A stretch of DNA of 64,000 nt from Codonopsis lanceolata (lineage: Eukaryota > Streptophyta > Magnoliopsida > Asterales > Campanulaceae): contig CM028378.1 in the NCBI GenBank assembly GCA_013146195.2, positions 77,777,254 to 77,841,253 on the forward strand, in the 5' to 3' direction. The translations under genes and the position numbers were made by a program. This document shows positions 52,561 through 62,850 of this stretch, one piece after another. Below the pieces are notes generated by a model. The model searched no databases, was not told where the DNA came from, and was given only the letters and a program-made list of their open reading frames with translations. Each line of letters begins with the position of its first letter. Position 1 is the stretch's first letter.

Positions 52561-53720
52561 GCGTCAATTTCTTGATGATCCTTCCCATAAATGATGATTT
52601 TCCTAATGAGAAACTTTTAGCCATTAAAGATTCGGACCCTTGGTATGCTGATTTTGTCAATTACTATGTGTACGATATCATTAATCGGATTTTGATCATT
52701 ATGAAAGAAGAAATTTTTGCGAAGAAAAATTATTTTGGGAAGCACCTCATTTATACAAAATTTGTTGATTCTTTAATAAGAAGATGTATTCGAAAAAGAC
52801 CAACAAGGTATTATGGAATTACGCCATGGATACTCTTGTGGAGGTCATTTAGTGGAAACAAAAGCTGCTAGAAAAAATTTTGCAATCGGTTTATATTGGC
52901 CTCTTGTTTTTAGAGATTGTGAATTGTTTTATAGAACATGTGATAAGTGTCAAAGAACAGTGGAATAGGAAGAAAGCGAGAAATGCCCTTGCATATTAAT
53001 TTGGTTGTTGAAATCTTTGATGTGGGGTATTGATTTCATGGGTCCTTTTCGATCAAATAATTGTGAGTATATTTTAGTAGCGGTTGATTATGTATCTAAA
53101 TGGATTGAAGCAGTAGCAACCAAGACTAATGATGGCAAAAAAGTGGTTAAATTAAATAGAAGATTTGTTTGCTAGATATATGATTACCTAAGGCCATAAT
53201 AAGTGACCAAGGAACTCATTTTACCAATAAGTTGTTGAATAATGTTCTTAGAAAGCATGGTGTAACTCACAAGTTAGCTACACCTTATCATCCTCAAACA
53301 TCGGCCAAGTAGAAGTTAGCAATAGACAAATAAAAGCAGTATTAGAAAAGGCTAGGCCTAATCGTAAAGATGGGAATCTAAACTTAAGGATGCTTTATGG
53401 GCATACCGAGCCTTTTAAAACCCATAGGAATAAGTCCATATAGAATGGTATATGGCAAAGCATGCCATTTACCGGTTGAAATGAGCATAAAGCCTATTGG
53501 GGTACATTAAAGATATAGATTTAACCTTGGTTGGAGAGGAAAGATTGTTTCAATTAAATGAGTTAGAAGAACATAGGTTGAATTGTATCGAGAATGCGAA
53601 GACATATAAAGAAAAGACCAGAAATATCATGACATGGGGTTAGCCAACAAATGTTTCATCGGGGATGAAAGTGTTACTTTTTAATTCTAGATTAAGGCTA
53701 TTCCCAGGGAAGTTAAAATC
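52561..53720 (+). pseudogene. Athila-type integrase remnant
   Basis: After a linker, the zinc domain reads YWPLVFRDCELFYRTCDKCQ (about 52890-52960). The core reads WGIDFMGPFRSNNCEYILVA (about 53023, first aspartate) and VDYVSKWIEAVATKTND. ISDQGTHFTNK (about 53200) holds the second aspartate and an H-P-Q-T motif lies at about 53290. The C-terminal part reads GMKVLLFNSRLRLFPGKL (about 53655). It is dead from indels. Confidence 0.8.
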
Positions 53721-54942
53721 TAAATGGTGGAATTAACACATAATCGTCTGCGAATCTATCCTCATGGATTTGTTGATATTCAAAATCCCAAAAATAATGA
53801 AATTTTTAAAGTTAATGGACACAGCTCAAGCCATAGAGCGATGTCGGTTGAGCGAACAATTCGGTTAATTCGTTTGGTGACAATGAACCACCAGAGATTA
53901 GGCTTGCAGTTTGGTCGAGCCAAAGACGTTAAACAAAGGCGCTAAGTGGGAGGCAACCCACTATTTTGAATGTTATTTCTTTTATAGTTAGTTTAATTAC
54001 GCTATTCTCCGTTAAATTTAAGTTTTGAACATTTAACTTTTAAGTTAAATATGCCAAAATTCAAGTTTGGGGGAGAAAAGCATCTTAGTGTTGTATTTAT
54101 ATGTTACTAACAATTTTTTGTCTAGAATTTTTGTTAAGTTTTTGCAATCTGAGGAAAGTTACAAAACATAGCGGAGTTAACGGAGAAGGCTGTGAAAAAT
54201 TAAAAGAAAACAAGTTGAGCAGTTACGGACACCTCTTGCGCAAGGTGTTGGGGAGACTGCGACGCAAGTTCCTCCGTAAATGCAAAGATCGTGCATCGTA
54301 CTTTCAGACATGGGGAAATAGCGGAATCGAAAGCGGTTTATTTGCCGAGGCCTCGCGAGGTCATGTGGTGCGGAACCTTCTGTTTCCCTGCAAGGTCCCC
54401 TATATAGATCTTAAGGCGGTGCGGGTTTTCAAATGCGTGCGAATCACCGAAACTCTCCCTCTTGACAAAGCAGCGAATACAACTCTCTCTCTCTTCAAAA
54501 TCTTCAAAATTTCGGCGAAACTCTTGCAAATCGATCCAGATTCAGGCTCTACTCCCAAGGATCTTCTCCCACTTTCATCTTTCTTCATCTTCTACCTCCC
54601 CCACATTCACCATTGCACTCCATTAAAGTTGAAGAGGTTTTGAAGGAAGAGAAGCAAACTCCATTGTTGCCGACACCGATTAAGCTCAACACTCCAGCTA
54701 CTCTCTCCATTTAAGCTGCAAACAAGTAATCCTTACCCCTCTTTTTAATTTTTACGTCAAATCTTTGCATGCTAGAGTGTTAGATAATTTTCACATAGAT
54801 AAAATTTTACATGCTTTAGGAATAATTTTAATTTTAAAATCTTAAAATTTTAATTTTGTTAAATATTTAAATTTAATTCTCTCAAACAAAATGTTAGAAA
54901 ACATAGAAATACCGGTGCTTCGTCCTCCCGCCGAGTTGTGGA
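53721..54942 (+). other. Athila-type post-pol region, non-coding
   Basis: After the integrase tail (about 53724-53945) the sequence carries a PPT-like AAGTTTGGGGG at about 54065. A cluster of TTGCG/CGCAA wording lies at 54226-54275, including CTTGCGCAAG. A 180-codon frame at 54101-54643 has no recognised domain and is rich in Ser/Leu; I regard it as chance. The region may hold decayed env-like sequence or part of an internal LTR-like repeat. Confidence 0.45.
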
Positions 54943-55960
54943 GGAGGAACAAAATTTTGACATCACCCGATTTGTGTCCTACGAGGCCTCCGAAAGATAT
55001 GCGGCCAAACTCTCCAGTCCTTGGTTCGAGAGGGATTCAAAAAGGTCAAGAATTTGGCCTCCCAAATTTTACGACAGGTGGGTGTTTGATCGACTCTCCA
55101 AGAAATAGGCCTCGTGCCTATTGTCCGAGAGTTCTATACCAATGGCAACATTGGCATAGATGGGGGTGTATTAGACACCGTTAGTGTTAGGGGCGTGGTA
55201 GTAGGTTTTTCGTCCCAAAGCATTAACGAATATTTCGGCACCTCCAACTTTGCGGTTGGTGCCGATAACTTTAGCACACACCTCCACCCTCCTATCCCAT
55301 CGAGGTGGTCAATGCGACCATCGCCTCCTCGGTGTTGAGTGGACCTACAACCGTAATCCACCCTTTGGTCCACGCACCATGGAGGAGTCGAACACGGCCA
55401 AGCCGTGTTCAAATTTGTTTGATGCGTCTCGTGCCTCCAGCCACCAACATACCTGACTTGGGGAGAGGCTGTCTTGACCTACACCATTATGTCGGGTTCT
55501 GTTGATGTTGGCCGCTTTGATCAACGGCCAAATCAAGACCCTTATTAGAGGTGCTACGAATGCGGGGTTCGGCTCCCGCATTTGATCACCGAGTTGTGTA
55601 GGGGCAGGCCCGAGATTCATATTACTAGGGCCATTTTGTTTGAGCACCACCGGAGAGTGAGGGTTCCTCAAGAGGAGGAACCCGAAGAGGAGGAGGAGGA
55701 CCCACTCGTATGGATCTCCAATAGGCTAGAAAAGGTTGCCCTAGAAGGCTAGATGGCAACTCAACAGTTGGCGCAAATTCGTGCTGACCAAGAGCGGCTG
55801 TTTGGTTGGTTTAACACGGTGGGACAAAATGTCTCCGCCTATTATGGGTTGCCTCCTGGCACGATCCCCGAGTTTCGTCCTCATTCGTTATTTTCGCCTG
55901 ACTCACCATGAGTCGAGGCCCAAGTTCCATCCTCTTTCGTTAGGTGGACCTGCTATGTCC
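54943..55960 (+). pseudogene. Additional ORF of the Athila-type element (plant transposon protein domain)
   Basis: Plus-strand frames read NFDITRFVSYEASERYAAKL, SSPWFERDSKRSRIWPPKFY and DRWVFDRLSKK, then after an indel LVPIVREFYTNGNIG and VRGVVVGFSSQSINEYFG. This matches, from memory, the putative plant transposon protein domain (PF20167) found as an extra ORF in Athila and Tat elements. Later parts (to 55960) are Glu-rich and broken. Its function is not established. It lies downstream of pol here. Confidence 0.65.
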
Positions 55961-56956
55961 TTTTGATATTTGTCCTACCCCATCAATCCACTCATATATT
56001 CCTCAATTTTGAGGACAAAATAGAAATTAAGTTTGGGGGGGATTCTAAGCCTAGAGTCTTAGCAGGTCCTAGCCTAAGGAGGAATGGAGTTGGGCTATGT
56101 TTCTAGGGTGAAGAAAAATTTCTTTTCTTGATGACCATTTAAATCTTCACCCTATTTTCCTGTTTTTAATTTTTTCTTATTTTCGGAGGTGTTACCTTGA
56201 CCAGAATACACTCACATTAGATGCTCGTGGGTTCCTCTTGTGGGGACCCATCATCAATTGAGTCATCGTCATCATCTCCAATTTTCTTTATAAAAAAAAT
56301 TAAAATTAAAAATCAAAATCAAAAAAATAATAATAAATAAAATATTTCAAAATTTTCATCCTCAAGTTTAGGTGTGGTAATGCTAGTCGTAGTCCATGAG
56401 GAATTAATGCAATGAACCTCATAGCTAGTCCGTAGATCCCTCTGGAATTTACTTAATTTTGCGAAACTTTTACTTTTCTCCAAATTCTTCATGCACCCAC
56501 ACCAGTCATAATTATGGATTACTTAGCTTTATAAAGTTTATAGCACTTACTTCATTACAACAAGATATGCACAAGAATATGATACATAGCCATTCGAACA
56601 TAATTGTTGCATTAAATTGTGACTTAGGGTCAATTGCATGATAGTTAGATCCCTTGGATTTTTCTCATTTATATATCTCAAGCACACTTTCGAACCATGT
56701 CTGCATGTTAGTCTCAATTGTCCCTACCATCTATCTTAGCGAATGCTTATGTGAAATCCAGTGATGCTAAACATTCAACCCCACAATTCCCATAGTTGAT
56801 ATGATATTTTTTGTGTCTTACTTGCTTTAAAAACTACATGAGCATTTGGCATTAAGAAATGACTTAGGCCATCTTTGGATCGTTAGAGCCTAAATATTCC
56901 CTGACCTATACTAAAAATATCCCTAGTGACCCCGTTGAGCCTAATGAAAAAGAATG
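55961..56956 (+). other. Athila-type 3' non-coding region, first part
   Basis: The stretch has a PPT-like AAGTTTGGGGGGG at about 56033, followed by a module containing CTTAGCAGGTCCTAGCCTAA. A similar module follows the PPT-like motif at 61902. No coding frame is supported. LINE L-C is inserted at its right end. Confidence 0.6.
56947..56956. repeat. Target-site duplication of LINE L-C, left copy (AAAAAGAATG)
   Basis: AAAAAGAATG here recurs at 61858-61867 directly after the LINE's A-rich end. Because the duplicate begins with A it cannot be separated exactly from the poly(A). Confidence 0.65.
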
Positions 56957-57088
56957 GAGTGTGCTAAGCACACTATTTAAACCCCCATTCGCCATCGTTT
57001 CTATTACCCACATTAACTTAACCCTAAAAGCCTATACACTTTTAGCCTACCCTTTGAGAGAGTAGGATGTGGGTGGGGAAATTGATTT

Positions 57089-57653
57089 TTGGGAGGACTA
57101 CTTCTTTCAGTTAGGCTATTTTTCGGAAGACTTCTTCTTTCCGTCGTCGAAAAAAAAAAATTTGTGTCGACGAAAAATGAAACGGAAGAAGAAGAGTGTA
57201 ACAAAGATTCAAATGGAAGCATAGCTTTCAAGAGAAAATATGTTAGAAAAAAGCATGCTGATGATCCTCCTGATGTCTCTAAGAATCCGGCTGTTAGTCC
57301 TGTCGTGGACAAGGATCCTCAATTGCCCAACCCTAATGGCGCTGCCCATAACACTTCAAATGGTTTGGTTCATTCTGATAGCCCTTCGGTGTCAAGTCCA
57401 GACACGGGTCCAAATGAGGTGGCTACTTCTGTTGATCCCAAGCAGCATGTTCCTATCACTTCCCCCAATAAATTTGCAGTTCTTGAAGTTATTGATGAAG
57501 AAGGTGAATTTGTTCAATCCGGCCTTGATGCTTTAAATCTGGAAACGGGGGTGACCGCTCGCTAATGCTAAAGCTTCAGTTCCTCATTCTGATCGAGTCA
57601 CCAGATCAAAAGCCAAAAACACGAACTCTACCCCCTCAGTTTCCCATGGATAG
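57089..57653 (+). pseudogene. LINE L-C ORF1 remnant, lacking the RNA-binding domain
   Basis: The open frame at 57089-57565 has no in-frame ATG and encodes a polar, Asp/Asn/Ser/Pro-rich tail (KRKYVRKKHADDPPDVSKNP, FAVLEVIDEEGEFVQS). A one-base shift at about 57552-57563 separates it from ASVPHSDRVTRSKAKN, which is what an ORF1 C-terminus looks like in plant LINEs and ends at TAG 57651-57653. Neither the DUF4283 domain nor a zinc knuckle is present, unlike L-A ORF1 with over 411 codons. An internal deletion of ORF1 is the likely explanation. Confidence 0.7.
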
Positions 57654-60600
57654 CAAGGCCATTTTCTGGAATGCTCGGGGTATTGGAAACGATGCTACTA
57701 TTGCTCGTATCAAGCATCTAGTTCGTTCCCATAAAGTTTCTATTGTTGCTGTTTTTGAGCCGATGATTAGCATGGACCGTATTGAACTCGTTGCGCGTCG
57801 TCTTCGATTTCGGTATTATTTTTCAAATTCTTCTAGTTCTATTTGGATTTTCATTAAATCTTCTTTTTCTTGTTCTTTAGTTCATGATTCAGTCCAACAG
57901 CTTTCGGTCCAGCTTAAGCACTACTCTTGGTCTTCTCCAGTCTTCTTTACCGGGGTTTATGCTAAGTGCACCTCCAATGAACTTCAAATTATTTGGAATG
58001 ACTTAATTGATCTAAGCTCTCAGTTTGCTGGTTCTCCTTGGATTGTCGGAGGGGATTTCAATGTTATTCTTCATCCTAATGAAAAATCTGGTGGTAGAGC
58101 TTGGGACCAAACTAACTCCTTGGAATTTCATGCTTGCCTCTCTTCTGCTGGTCTCATTGACCTTGGTTATTCGGGTTCTCCGTTTATGTGGTGGAATAAG
58201 AGAGAGGGTAATGCAATTATTCATGAACGGATAGACAGGGTTCTCTGTAATTCTTGGTGGCTGGATTCTTTTATCTCTCCTACGGTTGAGCACCTTAACC
58301 GTACTTGTTCACACCACAGTCCTCTATTACTTTGGTTTTCTTCTGCTGGAAATTCCAAACCATCTGTTTTCAGGTTCCTCAACATATGGACTAGTCATTC
58401 CACTTTTCTTGATGTAGTCAAAACAGCTTGGACTTCTGATATTTCTGCTCGCCCCATGGTTTCGTTCTCTTCTAAACTGAAACGTACTAAGCAAGCTTCA
58501 CGTATATGGAACAAAGACGTATTCGGGAATATTTTTTCTGTAGTTAAAGAGGCTGAAGATACTGCTCTTGAACATGAGCTTTATTATGAGCTTAATAATT
58601 CTAGTGAAAATCGCTCCAATATGATGCGGGCTCAGGCTAATCTTAAGTTGGCTCTTTCTTGGGAAAAAGGGTATTGGCGCCAAAAATCTAAAATTAAATG
58701 GTTCAAAGAGGGCGATGGAAATTCAAAATTATTCCACTCTTCTGTTCGTCAAGCTCAGCGGAAGCTTCACATTCATTCGATTTCTACTTTAGATGGTATT
58801 CTCCTTGACAATGAAGCTGCTATTAAAGACGGTGATGTTCATTATTTTAGTTCTCTTCTTCAATCAGCTTCCCCAGCTATGCCGAGAACTCTTGATATGA
58901 TCCCTCGACTGGTCACAAATGAATGGAATTTGTCTCTTATTTCTCCTCCTTCTATTGACGAACTTTGGTCTACAATTTCTAGTTTTAATGGTGATAGTGC
59001 TGCCGGTCCGGACGGATTTACCGGACATTTTTTCACTGCTTCTTGGGACATCATCAAGTTGGATCTCCATGCAGCCATTCAGGAATTCTTCGCTGGTTTT
59101 CCTCTCCCTCGATCTGGGACTAGCACTCTCATTGCTACTATTCCGAAGGTTGATGTTCCTACTTCTTTTAAAGATCTTCGGCCCATCAGTCTTTGCAACT
59201 TTAGTAACAAAATTATCTCTAAAATCCTGGCGACCCGTCTTGCTAAGATTATGCCCTCCATTATCAGTCCTAATCAAGGAGCTTTCACTAAAGGCCGAGT
59301 CATACAAGACAATGTGTTACTTGCGCAAGAACTGATGTCTTTTCTTGGGAAAAAAGTTGCTGGTTCCAATGTGATTATGAAATTGGATATGGCCAAGGCC
59401 TTTGACAATGTTTCTTGGGGATTCCTAATTCAAGTCCTTCGCCAATTTGGTTTTAGTGAGATTTTCATTGATCTTGTTTGGAGATTGATTTCAGCTAATT
59501 GGTTCTCGGTTCTCATTAATGGTGAGGCAATGGGGTCTTTTCCTTCCAAATGTGGTCTTAGGCAGGGAGACCCACTTTCCCCAAGCCTCTTTATTATTAC
59601 TTCGGAAGTGATTAGTCGAGGCCTCAATCAGTTGCATGCTGCTAATCCGGGTATCAAATTTTCTTCTTTGAGCGGCTGCCCCATTGTTTCTCATCTCTCT
59701 TTTGCGGACGACTTTATCATTTTCTGTAATGGGAGTCATAGATCTATTCGGAAGCACATGGAACTTTTCGCGAATTACTCAGATCTCTCTGGCCAGCGCA
59801 TTAATTGTGATAAGAGCAAAATTTTTGTGCACCCGTTTCTCTTTAACTCCCGTCGATCTAGACTTGTGGCCCTCTCAGGTTTTAACTTGGGATCGCTTCC
59901 TCTTACTTATTTGGGTTGCCCGCTATACATTGGCCGTCGTAACAAGAATCTTTTCGATTCTATAGCCATCAAGATGCAGCGTAAAGTTGACTCCTGGATT
60001 GGTTCATTTCTTAACCAAGCTGGTAAGGTTACTCTCATCAACCATGTGCTTCAATCGATTACGGCTTTCCTTTTTGCCTCTCTCGAGCCTCCGGTGTCTG
60101 TTATTAGAAGAATTGAACAGTTTTTTGCTAATTTCTTCTGGGGAAGTGTAGATGGTCACTCTAAATCCCATTGGATTTCCTGGAAAACTTGCTGTCTGCC
60201 TAAGCATTCGGGAGGAGCTGATATCACTTCTTTGTTCTCCTTGGTTAATGCTTTCTCAGTGAAGCTTTGGTGGAGGTTTCGGACTGTTAAAAACCTATGG
60301 ACAGATTTCCTTCGTGCTCGTTACTGTTCTCAAAGCTCTTCCAGTTCTCATCGTTGTTCTCATATATGGCAACGACTACAACGGATTAAACCTTTGGCTG
60401 ATCCTTGCATCGGTTGGGTTGTGGGTAATGGATGGATTTCTATTTGGCAAGACCATTGGCTTCCGGATATAAACCTTTCCAAACCTCCAGATTGTTCTCT
60501 CGAATTTGTCAAGGATCTTTTTTATTCTGAAGGTTGTTTACTCCCCATTGCCAGTTCAATACTTCCTCATTCTGCTCTTCAGATCATTACCAACCAATCT

Positions 60601-61713
60601 ATTTCTACTTCGAACCAAATGGATCTTCCCTTACGGAGCAGTTTACTCTCACCGGCGAAGAACCTTATCTCTCCTTCTAGTGCCTCTCTTATGTCTTCCA
60701 AATTTGTTTGGCACAAATTTCTCCCAGCCCGTATCAGCCTGTTCTTATGGCGTTTATTTCTGGGCCGGCTGCCTATTGATGAAGGGCTTCTAAAAAAAGG
60801 CTTTCACTTAGCCTCTCGGTGTGTTTGCTGTGCACACAGTTGTGTTGAGACTTTCAAGCATCTTTTTCTTCACAGTGAAGCTGCTAGCTTTGTTTGGAAA
60901 GCTTTTACTCTGCATGGTATCTCTATTGGTGGTAATACAGTCCAACAAAGATGTATGATAAATTGGTGTAAGGCAAAATCTGCAGTCCTCATTCTTCTCC
61001 CATCCATTATCTTATGGAATCTTTGGAAATTCCGGAATGGTGTGCTCTTTGAGGGGTCTCACAAACATTATTCTGTGGTTGTTCAAACAGTAAATTCAGA
61101 TCTCAATCTCATCCTTTCTGCTTGGAACTTCTTTGGTTTTCGGCAAAGTCAAGGTCTCACTTATTCTTTTGCTTCCCGGAAAAAGGTGACTATTCGTGCT
61201 ATTTCCTGGTCTAAACCTCCGCCAGGTGTTCTCAAACTTAATTCAGATGGTTCTTGTCGTGGCAACCCGGGCCTGAGTGAAGGTGGGGGTGTTATCAGAG
61301 ATTCAGAAGGTGCTGTTGTTTATGCCTATTCTTCCTTTTATGGGGAGTCCACTAATACTGTGGCTGAAATGAAAGCTCTTTTCCAAGGTCTTCGTTGGCT
61401 TCAAAGCAAGGGTCATCGTGATGCTATTGTTGAGATTGATTCCATGATTATCTGTGATTTTCTTAATAAGGATTATAATGTTCCGTGGAACTTGGCCTAC
61501 TTTGTCCGAGCTATTGGTTTGATGAGGGATGATCTTTCTTTCTCAGTTCGTCATTGTTTTAGGGAGGCTAATTTTGTGGCTGATGGTTTGGCCAATCTGG
61601 CTGTGGACCTGGGTTGTGATCATTCCTTTTCCTCGGTTTCTTCTTTACCCCATTGTATTAGAAGTAACATTTCTCTTGATGTTAGTGGCACAGCTAGAAT
61701 TCGTATGTCTTAG
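57646..61713 (+). CDS. LINE L-C ORF2: endonuclease, reverse transcriptase, zf-RVT, RNase H
   Basis: The 1,355-codon frame is intact. I chose the ATG at 57646 because family members begin with a short lead to WNARGIGN; an in-frame ATG at 57565 would add 27 unrelated residues. Endonuclease: EPM near 57760, GGDFN at about 58050, and CSHHSPLLL at about 58308, where the usual S-D-H is S-H-H. RT: AAGPDGFTGHFF (about 59000), KLDMAKAFDNVSW (about 59382), GLRQGDPLSPSLF (about 59555) and catalytic FADD (59701-59712). The zinc-binding region (about 60700-60910) has ASRCVCCAHSCVETFKHLF. RNase H (about 61225-61600) has LNSDGSCRGNPG, VAEMKALFQGL, VEIDSMI and FVADGLANL, all four acidic residues. It acts in target-primed reverse transcription. 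The Asp-to-His change may weaken the endonuclease. Confidence 0.9.
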   Translation: MDSKAIFWNARGIGNDATIARIKHLVRSHKVSIVAVFEPMISMDRIELVARRLRFRYYFSNSSSSIWIFIKSSFSCSLVHDSVQQLSVQLKHYSWSSPVFFTGVYAKCTSNELQIIWNDLIDLSSQFAGSPWIVGGDFNVILHPNEKSGGRAWDQTNSLEFHACLSSAGLIDLGYSGSPFMWWNKREGNAIIHERIDRVLCNSWWLDSFISPTVEHLNRTCSHHSPLLLWFSSAGNSKPSVFRFLNIWTSHSTFLDVVKTAWTSDISARPMVSFSSKLKRTKQASRIWNKDVFGNIFSVVKEAEDTALEHELYYELNNSSENRSNMMRAQANLKLALSWEKGYWRQKSKIKWFKEGDGNSKLFHSSVRQAQRKLHIHSISTLDGILLDNEAAIKDGDVHYFSSLLQSASPAMPRTLDMIPRLVTNEWNLSLISPPSIDELWSTISSFNGDSAAGPDGFTGHFFTASWDIIKLDLHAAIQEFFAGFPLPRSGTSTLIATIPKVDVPTSFKDLRPISLCNFSNKIISKILATRLAKIMPSIISPNQGAFTKGRVIQDNVLLAQELMSFLGKKVAGSNVIMKLDMAKAFDNVSWGFLIQVLRQFGFSEIFIDLVWRLISANWFSVLINGEAMGSFPSKCGLRQGDPLSPSLFIITSEVISRGLNQLHAANPGIKFSSLSGCPIVSHLSFADDFIIFCNGSHRSIRKHMELFANYSDLSGQRINCDKSKIFVHPFLFNSRRSRLVALSGFNLGSLPLTYLGCPLYIGRRNKNLFDSIAIKMQRKVDSWIGSFLNQAGKVTLINHVLQSITAFLFASLEPPVSVIRRIEQFFANFFWGSVDGHSKSHWISWKTCCLPKHSGGADITSLFSLVNAFSVKLWWRFRTVKNLWTDFLRARYCSQSSSSSHRCSHIWQRLQRIKPLADPCIGWVVGNGWISIWQDHWLPDINLSKPPDCSLEFVKDLFYSEGCLLPIASSILPHSALQIITNQSISTSNQMDLPLRSSLLSPAKNLISPSSASLMSSKFVWHKFLPARISLFLWRLFLGRLPIDEGLLKKGFHLASRCVCCAHSCVETFKHLFLHSEAASFVWKAFTLHGISIGGNTVQQRCMINWCKAKSAVLILLPSIILWNLWKFRNGVLFEGSHKHYSVVVQTVNSDLNLILSAWNFFGFRQSQGLTYSFASRKKVTIRAISWSKPPPGVLKLNSDGSCRGNPGLSEGGGVIRDSEGAVVYAYSSFYGESTNTVAEMKALFQGLRWLQSKGHRDAIVEIDSMIICDFLNKDYNVPWNLAYFVRAIGLMRDDLSFSVRHCFREANFVADGLANLAVDLGCDHSFSSVSSLPHCIRSNISLDVSGTARIRMS

Positions 61714-61857
61714 TTTTGTGCCTTTGTTGGTTTTTCCTTTTTTTTGAGGTAAGGCTCCTTTGTCCCCCCGTTCAAAGGGTAAGGCTGGTTGTCCCCCTTA
61801 AGTTTGTATCTTTCTCATTTTAAATAAAATCTCGCAGGTGCCGCCCTGCTTCCATCA
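61714..61857 (+). other. 3' UTR of LINE L-C with conserved terminal hairpin
   Basis: It contains AAGGCTGGTTGTCCCCCTTA, AATAAA at about 61822 and the hairpin GCAGG-TGCCGC-CCTGC just before CTTCCATC and the A tract. L-B has a stem one pair longer around the identical loop. Confidence 0.8.
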
Positions 61858-61867
61858 AAAAAGAATG
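61858..61867. repeat. Target-site duplication of LINE L-C, right copy (AAAAAGAATG)
   Basis: Second copy of the 10-base repeat; Athila-type sequence resumes after it. Confidence 0.65.
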
Positions 61868-62840
61868 ATGTGATATTTTTAGTAGTATATATTGACCAAA
61901 ACAAGTTTGGGGGGGGGGGAAAGAAGAAAACTGAAAAGTAATGAAAAGCACCCCTCCACTTGTAGTCTTTGCAGGTCCTAGCCTAAATAGGGAAAACTTT
62001 CTTTTGCTTGGAAGTATGAGGGATAAAGGGTAGCCTTACTCTCTCACTTTGAATTCCAATTCCTTTCCATCAAATCCCAAATCACCTTGGCCTTACATTA
62101 CAAGCTAAATAAAGACCTAATGATCTTCTTGCCAATGCTTATGCTGTTTTAACTGTCAAGTGAGTCATATGAAATTGATCACACACTCCATGTTCATTAT
62201 TATCCGCCCTAAAGCTCACTGTGTTAGCATAATCTTAGCTATTACAAGTAATTGGGATAAGAGAGCATTGTATGTCATACATAGAAGTGCATGGGATGGA
62301 TGTATAAGTCTTTGAAATCCTTGGGACCTTTCTATCTGTAACTGACCGGGTTTGGATGGTAGATCTCATAATTCTTAATGCATGATTTTCTATTAAACTT
62401 TGATTTTCATATGAATGTGGTGTTTAGCTTAATAAAACTGTTTTTCTTAAGATATTCTTTAAGACATGTGATCACACACACACAGAGAAATTAGAAGTAG
62501 TAGCAGTTTTAAAAAAAAGATCGGTTGGTTCTATGTGACTAAACCTATATATGTGGTGAGCATCGAACTGAGATTACTTTGCATACCATACACCTATAAC
62601 TTGAGATTGAAGCCAAAAAGATTTTGTGTTTATTTTTAGTTTAATTTTTATCTGCTTTTGTATTTATCAGTTTTTGTATTTATCTGCTTAGTCGAGTCAC
62701 TCGAAAGAGTCTCCTTGAGTTTGTGGGTTTATAGAGGAGTGTAAATAGTGTCACCCTCCAAAAAGATTTTCATTTTTTGTTATTTATATGCTTTTGTATT
62801 TATATATTTTATTTACTCGTGGACGAGCAAAGTTTAAGTT
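61868..62840 (+). other. Athila-type 3' non-coding region, second part
   Basis: It has a PPT-like AAGTTTGGGGGGGGG at about 61902 and then TTTGCAGGTCCTAGCCTAAA, echoing the module at 56033. Later parts (62150-62420) loosely echo 56490-56650. No coding frame is supported. It ends GACGAGCAAAGTTTAAG before the final polypurine tract. Confidence 0.6.
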
Positions 62841-62850
62841 TGGGGGTATT
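62836..62850 (+). promoter_or_regulatory. Polypurine tract of the Athila-type element
   Basis: AAGTTTGGGGGTATT directly precedes the LTR start TGATCGATG. The minus-strand LTR at 47573-48826 has the equivalent AAGTTTGAAGATATT, in which two G have become A. Confidence 0.7.

Larger units (their letters stand above)
56957..61857 (+). mobile_element. L1-type LINE (L-C), young copy with intact ORF2
   Basis: The element of about 4.9 kb begins GAGTGTGCTAAGCACAC, carries a shortened ORF1 (57089-57653) and an uninterrupted ORF2 (57646-61713), and ends with the LINE 3' module and A tract. A 10-base target duplication flanks it. An intact 1,355-codon frame points to recent insertion, although ORF1 lacks its main domain. 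It is a different subfamily from L-A and L-B but shares their 3' end. Confidence 0.88.

Noticed and set aside
54101..54643. A 180-codon frame after the Athila-type integrase, considered as env-like
   Set aside because: No transmembrane segment pattern or fusion-like features typical of env-like ORFs, and no recognised domain.
58012..59757. Several minus-strand and alternate-frame open frames of 60-147 codons within LINE L-C
   Set aside because: They are shadows of the intact ORF2 on the plus strand.
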